Source: DASQZT01 sp035638575
GTDB taxonomy: Bacteria > Acidobacteriota > Terriglobia > Bryobacterales > Bryobacteraceae
NCBI GenBank assembly: GCA_035638575.1
Contig: DASQZT010000142.1
Coordinates: 1 to 64,000, forward strand
Direction: 5' to 3'
DNA length: 64,000 nucleotides
The notes below the pieces were generated by a model. The model was not told where the DNA came from. It made no database searches and saw only the letters and a list, made by a program, of their open reading frames with translations. Every line of letters begins with the position of its first letter. Within the stretch, counting starts at the first letter, position 1. Positions 43,251-53,200 of the stretch are shown piece after piece. The position numbers and the translations under genes are program-made.

Positions 43251-44093
43251 TTACTTAGCGGCCGAAACGGGCGCGAGCGAATCCGGTAACTCGCCGAAAT
43301 CGTAGAACTGGTGCGTCACCACCCCGTTTGCCACGGTCACGATGCGGATGCCGGATTTCGCGCTTCCGAGCGGCATGCCCACGGGACCTGTCGTCACCAT
43401 GTCGAGATCGCCGTCGCGCCCTTCCGCGTTTTGGTGGTAGTGTCCTGCGAAGACCGCGCGCACGCCGTATTCGTGCAGCAGCGCGAGGTACCGGCGGCGT
43501 GCTTCGCGCGGGATGTTGAAGTATTGATCCTCCTCTTCGGCGTCGTGCAAGAAGAAGGGAATGTGCTGGAACAGGATGATGTGGCTCGCGCCTTCGGCCT
43601 TGGCCTTCGCCAGCTCGGCGCGGAGCCACGCCTCCATCTTCGCGGCCTCTTCGGGGACGTTCTGGAGTGGCTTCTCCAGGTTCGAGTCGAGCACGATGCC
43701 GGCGATGCCGCCCACGCGAAACGAGTAGTAGTCGGGCCCGAACCGCTCGCGGTACCGCGCCAGCGATTCCCTGGTCGGCTCGTTCTCCACGTCGTGATTG
43801 CCGGCCACGTTGAAGAGGCGGATCCGCGGATCGAGCTTCGCCGCGATGCGGTGATACTCCGCCGCCTGCGCCGCGTTGCCGGACTCGTTGACCAGGTCGC
43901 CGGTTACCACCACGAACGCCGGCTTCAGACGGTTGGCTGTGGCGATGGCGAATTCGAAGTTGGCCGTTTCATGGTCGAAGCTTCTGTCCTTCGCGTACAT
44001 GCCGAACTGCGGGTCCGACATCTGGATGAAAGTCTGCGCGGCAAGCGCGCCCGCCAGCAGCAGGCCGGCCGCGATTCGTCGGAGGATCATCAT
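43251..44093 (-). CDS. Secreted metallophosphoesterase (calcineurin-like)
   Basis: A 280-residue exported protein (MMILRRIAAGLLLAGALAAQ). Metal-binding motifs are complete: FIQMSDPQFG (D-x-Q variant of the first motif), VVVTGDLVNESG, FNVAGNHDVEN, IILFQHIPFF and VFAGHYHQNA. It resembles CpdB/purple-acid-phosphatase-like phosphodiesterases; substrate unknown. The ATG overlaps the DinB stop (ATGA). The long frame reaching 44537 is shadow of the DinB gene. Confidence 0.85.
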   Translation of the reverse strand: MMILRRIAAGLLLAGALAAQTFIQMSDPQFGMYAKDRSFDHETANFEFAIATANRLKPAFVVVTGDLVNESGNAAQAAEYHRIAAKLDPRIRLFNVAGNHDVENEPTRESLARYRERFGPDYYSFRVGGIAGIVLDSNLEKPLQNVPEEAAKMEAWLRAELAKAKAEGASHIILFQHIPFFLHDAEEEDQYFNIPREARRRYLALLHEYGVRAVFAGHYHQNAEGRDGDLDMVTTGPVGMPLGSAKSGIRIVTVANGVVTHQFYDFGELPDSLAPVSAAK

Positions 44094-44605
44094 GGCTTCA
44101 GTTGATAGTCCCTTCCCAGCGCTCCAGCCCCCGCCAGGTACGTGCTCGCGCGCACCAGCTCGGCGATCTGGCGGATGTGTCCCAGGTCGTGCATCGCCCA
44201 CTCGTGCAGCATTTGGGCCAGCGTGATTTCTCCCGCCTCGCGATGCAGCGCGACGCGGGCGCCCGCGCCCTCGGGCAAGTCGCGCAGGTACTCCACGTTG
44301 CTGTCGCGCTGGTCTTCGAAATGGTCGAAGGCGTTTTCGGGATCGGCGTCGCGGTAGAGGTCCAGGTGGAACTTCGCGTCGTCGGGTTCGAACTCCGGCC
44401 GCTCCTCGCTCATGAAGCGGTCCAGGCGCGCGCGGTAGCAGTGCCCCTCGGAGTGCGAAAGATGCGCCAGCACCTCGGCGATCGAAAAGCGGCCGGGCGC
44501 CGGCTTCCAGCGCGCCTCTTCGCCGGAGACCTCGCACATCAGCCCGCGCAGGATGCCGGGCGTGGCGCGGAGCAGGTCCAGGCAGGGTAGGCCGTTTTCG
44601 CTCAT
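44090..44605 (-). CDS. DinB-family protein
   Basis: A 171-residue four-helix protein with the DinB-like metal-site pattern: FSIAEVLAHLSHSEGHCY (His) and LHEWAMHDLGHIRQIAELV (two His). Family members include thiol transferases and proteins of unknown role; despite the name there is no polymerase link. It begins 4 bp after the SDR stop and ends overlapping the phosphoesterase. Confidence 0.85.
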   Translation of the reverse strand: MSENGLPCLDLLRATPGILRGLMCEVSGEEARWKPAPGRFSIAEVLAHLSHSEGHCYRARLDRFMSEERPEFEPDDAKFHLDLYRDADPENAFDHFEDQRDSNVEYLRDLPEGAGARVALHREAGEITLAQMLHEWAMHDLGHIRQIAELVRASTYLAGAGALGRDYQLKP

Positions 44606-44609
44606 GAGA

Positions 44610-45395
44610 TCATCCTACGACGTTCTCGCCGCCGTCCACGTGAATGGTGTTGCCGGTGAGCCAGTAGGTGGCCGGGTGGCATAGCGCGGCGATGCAGCGG
44701 GCCACGTCCTCGGGCACCGTCAGCCGATGGTGCGGGTTGCGCTGCCTGGCGATCTCCATGAGCTTTTCGTGGCCCGGAATCAGGCGCAGCGCGGGCGTGT
44801 CCGTCACCCCGGCCAGGATGGCGTTGGCGGTGATGCCGGCCGGCGCCAGCTCCACCGCGAGCTGCCGGATGTGCGCTTCGAGAATGGCCTTTGCCGCGCT
44901 CACCGGGCCGTAATTCGGAATGGCTCTGGTGCCGCCGCTCGAGGTCATGGCGAAGATGCGCCCGCCCCAATCGAAGAGGCCCGCGCGCAGGCAGTCCTGC
45001 ACCCAATACACCAGCGAGTGGCCCATGGTATCGGCGGTGATCTCGAGCTGCTTCCTGGAGACCACCTGTTCGGCGCCGGCCAGCGGCTTCAGCGCGCCAA
45101 AGGCGAGGGAATGCAACAGCACCCGCAGCACGCCCGGCGGATCGGCCAGCCGCCTCCCGATCTGCTCCACGGTCTGCTGCCGCATCTCGTCGTCCGAGGC
45201 GTTGCAGTTGAAAAACTCCGTCTCGCGTCCCATGGCGCGGATCTTGTCCTGGATCCCGGCCACGTGCGGCAGCTTCTCGCGCCGGTCCAGGTGCACGCCC
45301 AGGATGTTCATGCCGGTGCGCGCCAGTTCCAGCGCGGTAGCCTCGCCGAAGCCGCTCGACGCGCCCAGGATCAGGGCCCAAGGTTGTTTGCTCAT
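44610..45395 (-). CDS. Enoyl-ACP-reductase-like short-chain dehydrogenase
   Basis: A 261-residue SDR. The nucleotide-binding motif is LILGASSGFGEA. The active site reads YGPVSAAK, Tyr and Lys six residues apart, the spacing of FabI/FabL enoyl reductases rather than the Yx3K of ordinary SDRs. HSLAFGAL and NTIHVDGGENVVG are also enoyl-reductase-like. It may reduce enoyl-ACP in fatty-acid synthesis, but its position in a mixed chain does not confirm this. It overlaps tsaE by 4 bp. Confidence 0.75.
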   Translation of the reverse strand: MSKQPWALILGASSGFGEATALELARTGMNILGVHLDRREKLPHVAGIQDKIRAMGRETEFFNCNASDDEMRQQTVEQIGRRLADPPGVLRVLLHSLAFGALKPLAGAEQVVSRKQLEITADTMGHSLVYWVQDCLRAGLFDWGGRIFAMTSSGGTRAIPNYGPVSAAKAILEAHIRQLAVELAPAGITANAILAGVTDTPALRLIPGHEKLMEIARQRNPHHRLTVPEDVARCIAALCHPATYWLTGNTIHVDGGENVVG

Positions 45396-45820
45396 TTCAG
45401 TGTGGTGACTTCAATTTCCCTTTCGTCGTCTTTCGCGCGGAGCCGGATTTCGGTCCGCTCCGGCGGGAGGATCTGCGGAAACCGCTCGCCCCATTCGATC
45501 AGCACCAGCGCGTCGCGGTCGAAGAGGTCCTCGAGCCCCAGGGTCGCCGCCTCCCTGGCCTCTTCCAAACGGTACAGATCGATATGGTACACCCCGCCGT
45601 TTCCGTATTCGTGAATCAGGGTGAAGGTGGGGCTGGTCACTTCTTCCGGGGGCGCGGCGCCCAGGCCGCTGACGATGCCCTTGGCCAGCGTGGTCTTGCC
45701 CGCGCCCAGGTTGCCGATCAGCAGCACCACGCCGCGCGGCGGCAACTCGCGCGCGAGGCGCTCTCCCAGGGCAATGGTCTCCGCCTCGGAGCGGGTCCGG
45801 TACAGCGTCACACTCGGCAT
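45392..45820 (-). CDS. tsaE: tRNA t6A-modification ATPase TsaE
   Basis: A 142-residue P-loop protein: Walker A IGNLGAGKTTLAKG, EEVTSPTFTLIHEY and YHIDLYRLEEARE are diagnostic. With TsaB, TsaC and TsaD it makes the t6A base at position 37 of ANN-decoding tRNAs. ATG 45820 overlaps the end of nnrD by 13 bp; the longer frame is shadow of nnrD. TsaE next to NnrD is a common bacterial pairing. Confidence 0.93.
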   Translation of the reverse strand: MPSVTLYRTRSEAETIALGERLARELPPRGVVLLIGNLGAGKTTLAKGIVSGLGAAPPEEVTSPTFTLIHEYGNGGVYHIDLYRLEEAREAATLGLEDLFDRDALVLIEWGERFPQILPPERTEIRLRAKDDEREIEVTTLK

Positions 45821-47289
45821 GCTTCGTCGATGGCTTGCGGAAGATGCTTCAGGATGTCGGTGGCGATCAGGCATTTCTCGCCCAGCGCGCGGGCTCCCAC
45901 CTGGCCCGCCAGTCCGTGCAGGTAAACCGCGGCCGCCACAGCTTCGTCGGGCCGCTGCGGGAACTGCGCGAGGAAGCCGGCGATCATGCCGGTGAGCACG
46001 TCGCCGCTGCCTCCCGTGCCCAGTGCGGGCGTGCCGGTGGGGTTGATCCACACGCGACCGTCGGGGAATGCCAGGACGGTGCGCTGGCCTTTGAGCACGA
46101 GCGTGACTCCGCGCCCGGTGGCGAAGCCGCGCGCGGCGCCAATGCGGTCTTTCTGAATTTCGGAGGTGGCCGCGCCGGTGAGACGCGACATCTCGCCGGG
46201 ATGCGGCGTAAGGATGCGGGTGTGGCCGGCGGGACCGGGCGGGAACGCTTCGGAGGAAAGGGCGTCCGCGTCCAAAACCACCGGCAGTTCGAGCTTCAGT
46301 GCGCGCCTCACCAACTCCGCCGTCTCAGCGGTGTGCCCCAACCCCGGGCCTATCGCGACGACCGTCTTGCCTTCAGCCAGTTTCTCCAGCGGAGTTTCCT
46401 CCAGGTCTTCGGTCATGAGTTCCGGCGCAATTTGCTGGATCTGCCTGGCTCGCGATGCCACCGTCACCAGGCCGGCGCCCGCGCGCAGCGCGCCAATGCC
46501 GGACATCGCGGCCGCGCCGGTCTTTCCCGGCGAGCCCGCCACCACCAGCACGTGCCCGAACGTTCCTTTGTGCCCGCCGGGGGGGCGCGGCGCGAGCAGA
46601 TCGCGGAACATCCCGGGCTCCACGAGCGACAGCCGGATATCGTGGAACAGCGCGGCCGGGCTGCCGATCGCGCCGGCCACCAGCTCGCCCACGTGATCGC
46701 AATTGGGCGGCATCACCTGCGCGATCTTGAGAGCGGAAAACGTGACGGTCGCGTCGGCGCGCGCGAACTCGCCCACCGGCTCCCCGGTGTCGCTGGGCAT
46801 GCCCGACGGAATATCCACGGCCACCACGCGGGCGAGCGGAAAGCCGCTGTTGATCTCGCGAATGCCCTCCAGCATCCGGCCCGTGGCCGGTCCCGCGATC
46901 CCCGTTCCCAACAGCGCGTCCACGACCAGCGTGGCGTTGCGCGCACCAGCCGGAATCTCGCGCCGCACGGGACAGCCGCAGGCGTCGAGCATCCGGTAAT
47001 TCGCCGCGGCGTCCCCCTTCAGCTCTCCCGGGTCGGCCAGCAGCACCACGTCGAGCGCGCGCGGCTGGAAGCGCGTGAAAAGCTGGCGCGCCACCACCAG
47101 GCCGTCGCCGCCGTTGTTCCCTTTCCCGCACAGCACCGCGATGCGCTGGGCGGCCAGCGGCGCGAAACGCTTCTCCAGGAACTCCACCACGCGGTGCCCG
47201 GCATTCTCCATCAGGACGATGCCGGGGATTCCCATCTCCATGGTGCGCCGGTCGGCCTCGCGCATCTCCGCCGCGGTCAGGACTTTCAT
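45808..47289 (-). CDS. nnrD: Bifunctional NAD(P)H-hydrate epimerase / ADP-dependent dehydratase
   Basis: A 493-residue two-domain repair enzyme. The N-terminal YjeF_N epimerase has MKVLTAAEMREADR, GIVLMENAG and LCGKGNNGGDGLVVARQL. The C-terminal ribokinase-like dehydratase has GHVLVVAGSPGKTGAA, ILTPHPGEMSRL and GTGGSGDVLTGMIAGFL. It restores NADH and NADPH from their hydrates. The start at 47289 overlaps the upstream phosphatase stop by 4 bp; 19 further in-frame codons lie inside that gene. Confidence 0.94.
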   Translation of the reverse strand: MKVLTAAEMREADRRTMEMGIPGIVLMENAGHRVVEFLEKRFAPLAAQRIAVLCGKGNNGGDGLVVARQLFTRFQPRALDVVLLADPGELKGDAAANYRMLDACGCPVRREIPAGARNATLVVDALLGTGIAGPATGRMLEGIREINSGFPLARVVAVDIPSGMPSDTGEPVGEFARADATVTFSALKIAQVMPPNCDHVGELVAGAIGSPAALFHDIRLSLVEPGMFRDLLAPRPPGGHKGTFGHVLVVAGSPGKTGAAAMSGIGALRAGAGLVTVASRARQIQQIAPELMTEDLEETPLEKLAEGKTVVAIGPGLGHTAETAELVRRALKLELPVVLDADALSSEAFPPGPAGHTRILTPHPGEMSRLTGAATSEIQKDRIGAARGFATGRGVTLVLKGQRTVLAFPDGRVWINPTGTPALGTGGSGDVLTGMIAGFLAQFPQRPDEAVAAAVYLHGLAGQVGARALGEKCLIATDILKHLPQAIDEACRV

Positions 47290-49178
47290 ATGCGCCGCGC
47301 CACCACCATGGTCATATCGTCCTGCAATTCGGTCGAGCCGGTCCATTGGTTAACGGCCTCCATGGTGCGCGCGATCAGCTCCGAGGAATCGGCCTTGGTG
47401 TATTTCACCAGCAGGTCCTGCAAACGCTCCTCGCCGAACATTTCGCCGTACGCGTTCTCCGGCTCTACGATTCCGTCGGTGTAGGCTACCAGGAGGTCGC
47501 CGTGCTCCAGCGCCACCGTTTTCTCGCCGAAGCGGGCGAAGGGAAACGCGCCCACCACGGTGCCCGTGGAGCCCATCAACTGCACGCTGTTGCCGCGCAT
47601 CAGGATGGGCGCCAGGTGTCCCGCATTGGTGTAGGTCAGGGTGTGCGTGGTCTCCTCGTAGAGGGCGAAGTAAAAGGTGGCGTACTTCTCGGGCGTCGTC
47701 GTCGCGTAAAGCTGCTGATTCAGGACCGACACCAGGCGCGCCGTGGAGAGGTGGTGCTTCCCGGTGCCGTTGGTGCTCAACTGCGTGCGCATGGTGGATT
47801 GAATGGTCGCCATCAGCAGCGCCGCCGAGATGCCCTTGCCCGCCACATCTCCGATGGCGAACGCCAGCGACGTGTCGGAGATCGCCAGGAAATCGTAGTA
47901 GTCGCCCGACACCATCCGCGCGGGATGGCACACGCCCTTCAGCTCCAGCGTCTTGGTGAACGGCACGTCCTTGGGGAAAAGCTGGTTCTGCACTTCGCGC
48001 GCGATGGCCAGCTCCGATTCCAGGCGCTCCTTTTCTTTGGCCACCACGATCAGCCGCCCCAGGTTTCCCGTCATGGTGTTGAACGACATGGTCAGTTCGG
48101 CGAGCTGGTCGTTGCCCTTCACCGGCACGCGCCAGGAGAAATCGCCTTCCTTGACGTGCTGCGTGCCCTCATACAGTTCGTGCACCGCGCCGGTGATGGT
48201 GCGGGAAAGTTGGATGCCGACCACCAGGGACACCAGCTCCACGATCAGAAACAGGACGGCGATCACGACAAACAGCTCCAGCACTTGCTCCGCCCATTCC
48301 AGTTTCTGGAAGACACGAGCCAGAACCGCCGAGGCGCGCGTGTTTACCACCAGCACGGGTCTCGACAGCAGCTCGGGCGAGTCCAAATGGGGCACGTAGA
48401 TCGGATAGATGCCCTTGGCCGGGAAATCGAAGAAGTTGGCCGCCGGCGGAACGCGCGAGTCGCGGGTAGGCCCCATCAAGGGCAGAAAGTAAACCTCGCC
48501 CAGGTCCGGGACCAGCTTTGCCAGCACATCGGGGGTGACCGGCGCCAGCACCGTGACCTGTTCGCTGCCGGCGATCACGTGGGCCCAGGCATACAGGCGA
48601 TCCTGCTTCCCCTCGGTTCGGATGACGAGGCCGGATGCGCGCTTCCACTCCGGCGGCGGCGGCTGGATGGCGGCGCCCTCCGGGTAGCGCAGCTCGCGTT
48701 CGGGGCTCTTCACCAGCAGCTCGAACTCCGGGAAAGCGTTGCGGGTCATCATGGCGAAGCGGTTGAAAGTGCGCTCCGGATCGGACACGGGAACGCGCGC
48801 CAGCGCCTCGGCCTGCCGAAAGAGCGTGGCCTCGCGGTGGCTCAGTTCGGTATTCAGCAGGTACACGGCCATCTGGCCGACGACGGCCCACCCGGCGAGC
48901 CCCACCAGCGTGAGGATGAGAACGATGGGCACCACGGCGATGAACAGGTAAGCGACGATCAGCCGGTTGCGCAACCGCCAGATGGCTTTCCGCATGGCCC
49001 GCACCGCCAGGCCGAAGAGGGCCAACAACCCGGCCACGAATGCCGCCAGCGCCACGATCGCCAGCCACGTGGAAGAGATTCTCGAGACGTACAGGACGGC
49101 GAACAGCGCCACGAGCAACAGAAAGGCTTTGTCGGCGCGCCTCAGGCTGCGCCAGTAGAATGCCACGCCTTTCCGCAT
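47286..49178 (-). CDS. Membrane-bound SpoIIE/RsbU-type PP2C phosphatase with HAMP
   Basis: A 630-residue sensor phosphatase. Several N-terminal helices (AFLLLVALFAVLYV, WLAIVALAAFVAGLLALFGLAV, LIVAYLFIAVVPIVLILTL) enclose a periplasmic sensing region of about 180 residues, followed by a helix at about 300-325 and a HAMP domain (VHELYEGTQHVKEGDFSWRV). The C-terminal SpoIIE domain has the metal Asp motifs GDYYDFL, IGDVAGKGISAALLM, YTDGIVEP and QDDMTMVV. Such proteins dephosphorylate anti-sigma-factor antagonists in partner-switching stress circuits. No STAS or RsbW partner is adjacent. It heads the nnrD-tsaE-SDR-DinB chain. Confidence 0.9.
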   Translation of the reverse strand: MRKGVAFYWRSLRRADKAFLLLVALFAVLYVSRISSTWLAIVALAAFVAGLLALFGLAVRAMRKAIWRLRNRLIVAYLFIAVVPIVLILTLVGLAGWAVVGQMAVYLLNTELSHREATLFRQAEALARVPVSDPERTFNRFAMMTRNAFPEFELLVKSPERELRYPEGAAIQPPPPEWKRASGLVIRTEGKQDRLYAWAHVIAGSEQVTVLAPVTPDVLAKLVPDLGEVYFLPLMGPTRDSRVPPAANFFDFPAKGIYPIYVPHLDSPELLSRPVLVVNTRASAVLARVFQKLEWAEQVLELFVVIAVLFLIVELVSLVVGIQLSRTITGAVHELYEGTQHVKEGDFSWRVPVKGNDQLAELTMSFNTMTGNLGRLIVVAKEKERLESELAIAREVQNQLFPKDVPFTKTLELKGVCHPARMVSGDYYDFLAISDTSLAFAIGDVAGKGISAALLMATIQSTMRTQLSTNGTGKHHLSTARLVSVLNQQLYATTTPEKYATFYFALYEETTHTLTYTNAGHLAPILMRGNSVQLMGSTGTVVGAFPFARFGEKTVALEHGDLLVAYTDGIVEPENAYGEMFGEERLQDLLVKYTKADSSELIARTMEAVNQWTGSTELQDDMTMVVARRI

Positions 49179-49288
49179 AAGCTCCAGACTAGCGTAGTTC
49201 GAGGGGCACGGGCACTCTTTTCGCGCGGCCGCCCGGCGTTACGAGAATGCTGCGAGTGCCCCGGCCAGATCGTCCGCGCCACGCGCCT

Positions 49289-49723
49289 TCAGGCTGCGTC
49301 GCGAACTTCTACGGTGATCTGCTTGCCCAGAACTGCCAGTGCAGCCTGGATTTTTTCTGCCTTCGAGGCATGCTCGGGATCGAGCATACGGCGGACCACT
49401 CGCTCGTGGACCCCGAGGCGGCGGGCCAACTCGGAGTTGTTGACTTGCTGGTCGCGCATCGCCAGGCAGAGCGCCAGTTTCGGCGCGAGCCAAAGCGGAA
49501 CCGGCACCAGGCGCTGGCCACGCTTCGCGGCCGAGGGCGGTGGGATCTCTTCGCGGCGGGACAAGCGGATGGAGAGATCCGATCCGAGGGCATCCATGGC
49601 TTCTTCCATTGCCTCGCTATCGTCTTTGCCATCCGTGGCGACACGCGGAAGATCGACGAACTCGACCAGGATGCGGCCGCCGCTGCCGGCCGTGAATCTT
49701 GCGGGATACGCGAAGGCGGACAT
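49289..49723 (-). CDS. hicB: HicB-type antitoxin with C-terminal HTH
   Basis: A 144-residue protein: an N-terminal HicB RNase-H-like fold (YPARFTAGSGGRILVEFVDLP, DSEAMEEAMDALG) and a C-terminal helix-turn-helix (NNSELARRLGVHERVVRRML). It neutralises HicA and should bind the operator upstream of hicA. ATG 49723 is preceded by GAGGTG; a GTG at 49738 overlapping the hicA stop is an alternative start. Confidence 0.88.
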   Translation of the reverse strand: MSAFAYPARFTAGSGGRILVEFVDLPRVATDGKDDSEAMEEAMDALGSDLSIRLSRREEIPPPSAAKRGQRLVPVPLWLAPKLALCLAMRDQQVNNSELARRLGVHERVVRRMLDPEHASKAEKIQAALAVLGKQITVEVRDAA

Positions 49724-49734
49724 TGGGTCACCTC

Positions 49735-49947
49735 TCACAGGTCATGCGGATCGATTTTCAGATCCCGGCACATCTTCGCCACCAGGTCGTGGCCCACCTC
49801 TTTCTTCCGATCCTTCAGGGTGGTGAATTCTCCGCCGAAGTACAAGCGGCCATGGCTGCCTTTTCCTTTGTCGGCCACAAATTGGCAAGCGACCTTCTTG
49901 CGCCGCGCCAACTTCTGCACGCGGCGCTCGAATTCCGCGCCCTTCAT
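49735..49947 (-). CDS. hicA: HicA-type mRNA interferase toxin
   Basis: A 70-residue double-stranded-RNA-binding-fold toxin. The catalytic His lies in KGKGSHGRLYF, followed by KDRKKEVGHDLVAKMCRDLKI as in YcfA/HicA proteins. It cleaves mRNA and tmRNA when HicB is lost. ATG 49947 is chosen from family length; the frame runs on upstream through the promoter. It lies between the two SpoIIE phosphatase genes. Confidence 0.88.
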   Translation of the reverse strand: MKGAEFERRVQKLARRKKVACQFVADKGKGSHGRLYFGGEFTTLKDRKKEVGHDLVAKMCRDLKIDPHDL

Positions 49948-49953
49948 ACTTCT

Positions 49954-49982
49954 ATTCTCGGACAGATCTGTCCGGGCGTCAA
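49954..49982 (-). promoter_or_regulatory. hicAB promoter with palindromic operator between -35 and -10
   Basis: Minus strand: TTGACG (49977-49982), 17-bp spacer, GAGAAT (49954-49959). GGACAGATCTGTCC (49960-49973), a perfect 14-bp palindrome, fills most of the spacer. The -10 ends 6 nt before the hicA ATG, so the message is probably leaderless and repressed by HicB. Confidence 0.65.
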
Positions 49983-50270
49983 GCGTGTGGCACAGCGGGA
50001 ATTGTGGCTTCGCAGATCGCGCGTTTGGCCGCACACGGCGTCCGCCAGGCCGATCTGCGCGCATTTGCGAATTCGGGGACTTCTCCGGTCTTGGGCTGCC
50101 TCCGCGCGGCCTGGCGGCCGGCAGCTTCATCGCTTATTTCGCGAAGCGGCGCCTGGCACGCGCGCTGATCCGCTGCGCACCGGCCGCGGCACTGGGCATT
50201 TCCGCGGTGGTCCCGACGTGGTCCAGCAAGGTCTGGCGCGGCCAGTGAGATCGACGGGGTTGGGCGGCTG
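49983..50270. other. Short intergenic region without a gene
   Basis: Between hicA and the permease-phosphatase gene there is no frame with family motifs on either strand. A plus-strand frame ending near 50248 has a hydrophobic stretch but no recognisable domain or start. Confidence 0.4.
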
Positions 50271-53200
50271 CTATCGCACCTTCATCAGGACGAACGTGAG
50301 GTCGTCGTACTGCGCGGCATCCTGAATCCAGTTCTCGAGTTCCTGCGAAATCCGCGAGACCATCTCTTCCACCGGCAGCGAGACCACTTGGCGCAGTACG
50401 CACTTCAGTCTTTCCTCGCCGAATTCCTCCTCGTGCGGATTCAGGGCTTCCGGCACGCCGTCGGTGAACACCATGAGCACGTCGCCCGGCCGCAGATCGA
50501 CGCTTCCCTCCTCGTACCGCGCCTGCGGGAACATCCCGATCACGGTGCCTCCGACCGACAGTTCCTCGATCGCCATCGAAGCGCCATCCACCCGCAGCAC
50601 ATATGGTGGATTGTGGCCGGCGTTCACATAGCGCAGGTTGCGCCCCCGCTGGTCTATCTGCGCGTAGAAGAACGTCGCATAACTGCTCGACCCGGTGGAA
50701 CCGTACAGGAAATGATTCATTTTCGACACCAGGAGCGAGAGCGGGATCGCCGGTTCGGCCGAAAGCACACGCAGCGTGGCCTGCACCCCGGACATGATCA
50801 GCGCCGCCGGAACGCCTTTGCCCGCGACGTCCGCCAGCGCGATCCCGGTGCGGTCGCCGCCGAGCTCCAGCAGGTCGTAATAATCCCCGCCCACGCTGCG
50901 CGCCGGAATGCTGAGAGCGGCCAGCGAGAGCGCCGCGTTTTCCAGGGACTGCCGCGCCAGCAGACGCCGCTGCACCTCCGCCGCAAGCGCCAGATCGCGG
51001 CGCAGCTTCTCCTGCTCCAGCACGCGCTCTGTCAGCCGCGCATTTTCCAGCAGCAACGCGAACTGGTCCGCCGAGACGCGCAGCATCCGTTTTTCGGACT
51101 GGCCATATTGCCCGCCCCTGGCCGGCGCTCCCAGGAGAAGCACGCCGAGCACTTCCTTATTCGTGCGCAGCGGGACCGCCAGACGGGCTCCGGCTTTTTG
51201 TAACATCTCGATCTCCGGCACGTGCCGCGGTTCGAACTCGCTGGCCCACCGATGCCACGCATCCAGATCTTCGCTCGAGATCGGTAGCGGCGCGCCATAG
51301 GGCTCCAGGCGGTTCAACAGCAGTCCCCGGCGGGGGAGCGAACACGCCGAGCCGGGCTCCGGAACAGCCGCGGCCGTCCGAAAGTCTCCACCGGAAGTGC
51401 TCTCCAGCAACGTCGCCGATTGCGCTCCCATGCTGCCGCGGAGAGCTTCCGCGGCAGCCGCGAGCGCTTCCCGATAGGAGGCCGCGCGGCGGGACGCTTC
51501 GATCAACTCGGTAACGATGCCGGCGTCGGCCGCTATGGCGGCTTCCGTCCGCGAAGGCGCCCGGAGAGGGGACCAGGTCCTTGCTCCGCGCGCGCCCGGC
51601 TCGTCGCGGATCGCGACCATGGGCGAGAGCAGCGTGGCCCACCACGCGGGGAAGAACGAGGAGCCCATCGCCACCACTCCCACCAGCGCGGCGGAGACCA
51701 CGAACGGAAGAGCGCCTGGATTTTCGAGGCGGCCCGTTCCGCCGTTCCCCACATGGATTTCAAAATTCCGCACCAGCAGCCAGGTGGCCGCGATCGCCGC
51801 AACGCCGCCGATCGCGATCCCCTGGGCCGCCATCTTCATCCCGGAGCCCACCACCAGGCGCAGCAGGTCACTGGGAAGCGCGCCCAGCGCCATGCGCGTC
51901 CCCATGTCGACGGTCCGCTGACGCACGGAATACGAGACTACGCCGTATGCGCCGATGGCCGCCATCAGCAGCGCGGCCAGGGCGAAAAATGTCATCACGT
52001 ACGAGGCGGCCCGCTTGAGCGACACCGAGTCCCGGACGATGTCGCTCATCATGCGGATTTCGTGGATGGGTTGCGCGGGATTCACGTTGTGAATGGCGCG
52101 TTGCACTTCGGAAACCAGCGTTTTTGCGGGCAGCGGCGAGCGCACCACGAACTTCATCGGATTCACGCTCACCACAGCCGCGGAAAGATAGATCTCCGGC
52201 ACGGTATCGTTGTCGAGGCCGTTATTCTTCACGTCGCCGACGACGCCCAAGACCTGAAAGGGATCGCCATGCGGGTTGCCGAAATGTCCGATGAGCCCCA
52301 CCGGATCGCGGTTTGGCCAAGAGCGCTGGGCCGTCGCCTGGTCGATGACCGCCGCCAGCGGTTTTTCGCCTGTGTCGCGGTCTTCCAGAAAACGGCCGCG
52401 TCGCAGGGGGATCCGCATGGCGCCAAAATATCCTGGACTGACCGGGAGAAAACTGACGTGATCGGGCGGGCGCGTAGAGGGCGCGGCTTCCTCCGGATAG
52501 ATGGCCGCGATGTAGCAGCAGCCGACCAGGGGCAACTGGTTCACGAACCCTGCACCCGTCACGCCGGGAATCGCCTCGAGGGCGCGCACCAGCCTGTCCT
52601 GGTATGCCACGCGGCCCGGTTTGCCGGGGATCGTCTCGCGGGCTACGGTGAGGTTGAAAGTCAGCAAGTGATCGGGGTCGAATCCGGGAAGGACGCGCAT
52701 CAGGCGATAGAGTTCGGCAACCAGCACCGTGCTCAGCGACAGCAGCACGAACGCCAGCGCGATTTCGCTCACCACCAGCGATCGCGAAAGCCGCCGGCTG
52801 CGCGCTCCCGCCGACGCGCGAACGCCATCGCTCAGAACTTCGTTGGGCTGTATGCGCGCCGCCTGCCACAGGGGCGCCATGCTGGCGACCACGCCCGCCA
52901 AAAGGGCCGTGCCGAGCGCGAACCCGAAGACGCGCCAGTCCATGGATATGTCATTGACGCGCGAGGTCTGCTCCCTGCCGAATGCAATGAGGATGCGAAC
53001 CACTACGAAACCGACCAGGAGGCCTCCGGCGGCTCCCAGGGCCGCGACGAACAGGCCTTCGAGCAGATACTGGGTTGCCAGTCGCCGCAGCCCGGCGCCG
53101 AGAGCCACTCGCACCGCCGTCTCCCGGGCGCGCGCCAGGGACCGGGCTACCAGCAATCCTCCAACGTTGGCGCAGGTGATGAGCAGCAGCAAGCCGGAGG

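Noticed and set aside
50134..50403. Minus-strand frame of 89 codons before the permease-phosphatase stop
   Set aside because: It partly overlaps the SpoIIE domain in another frame and has no family features.
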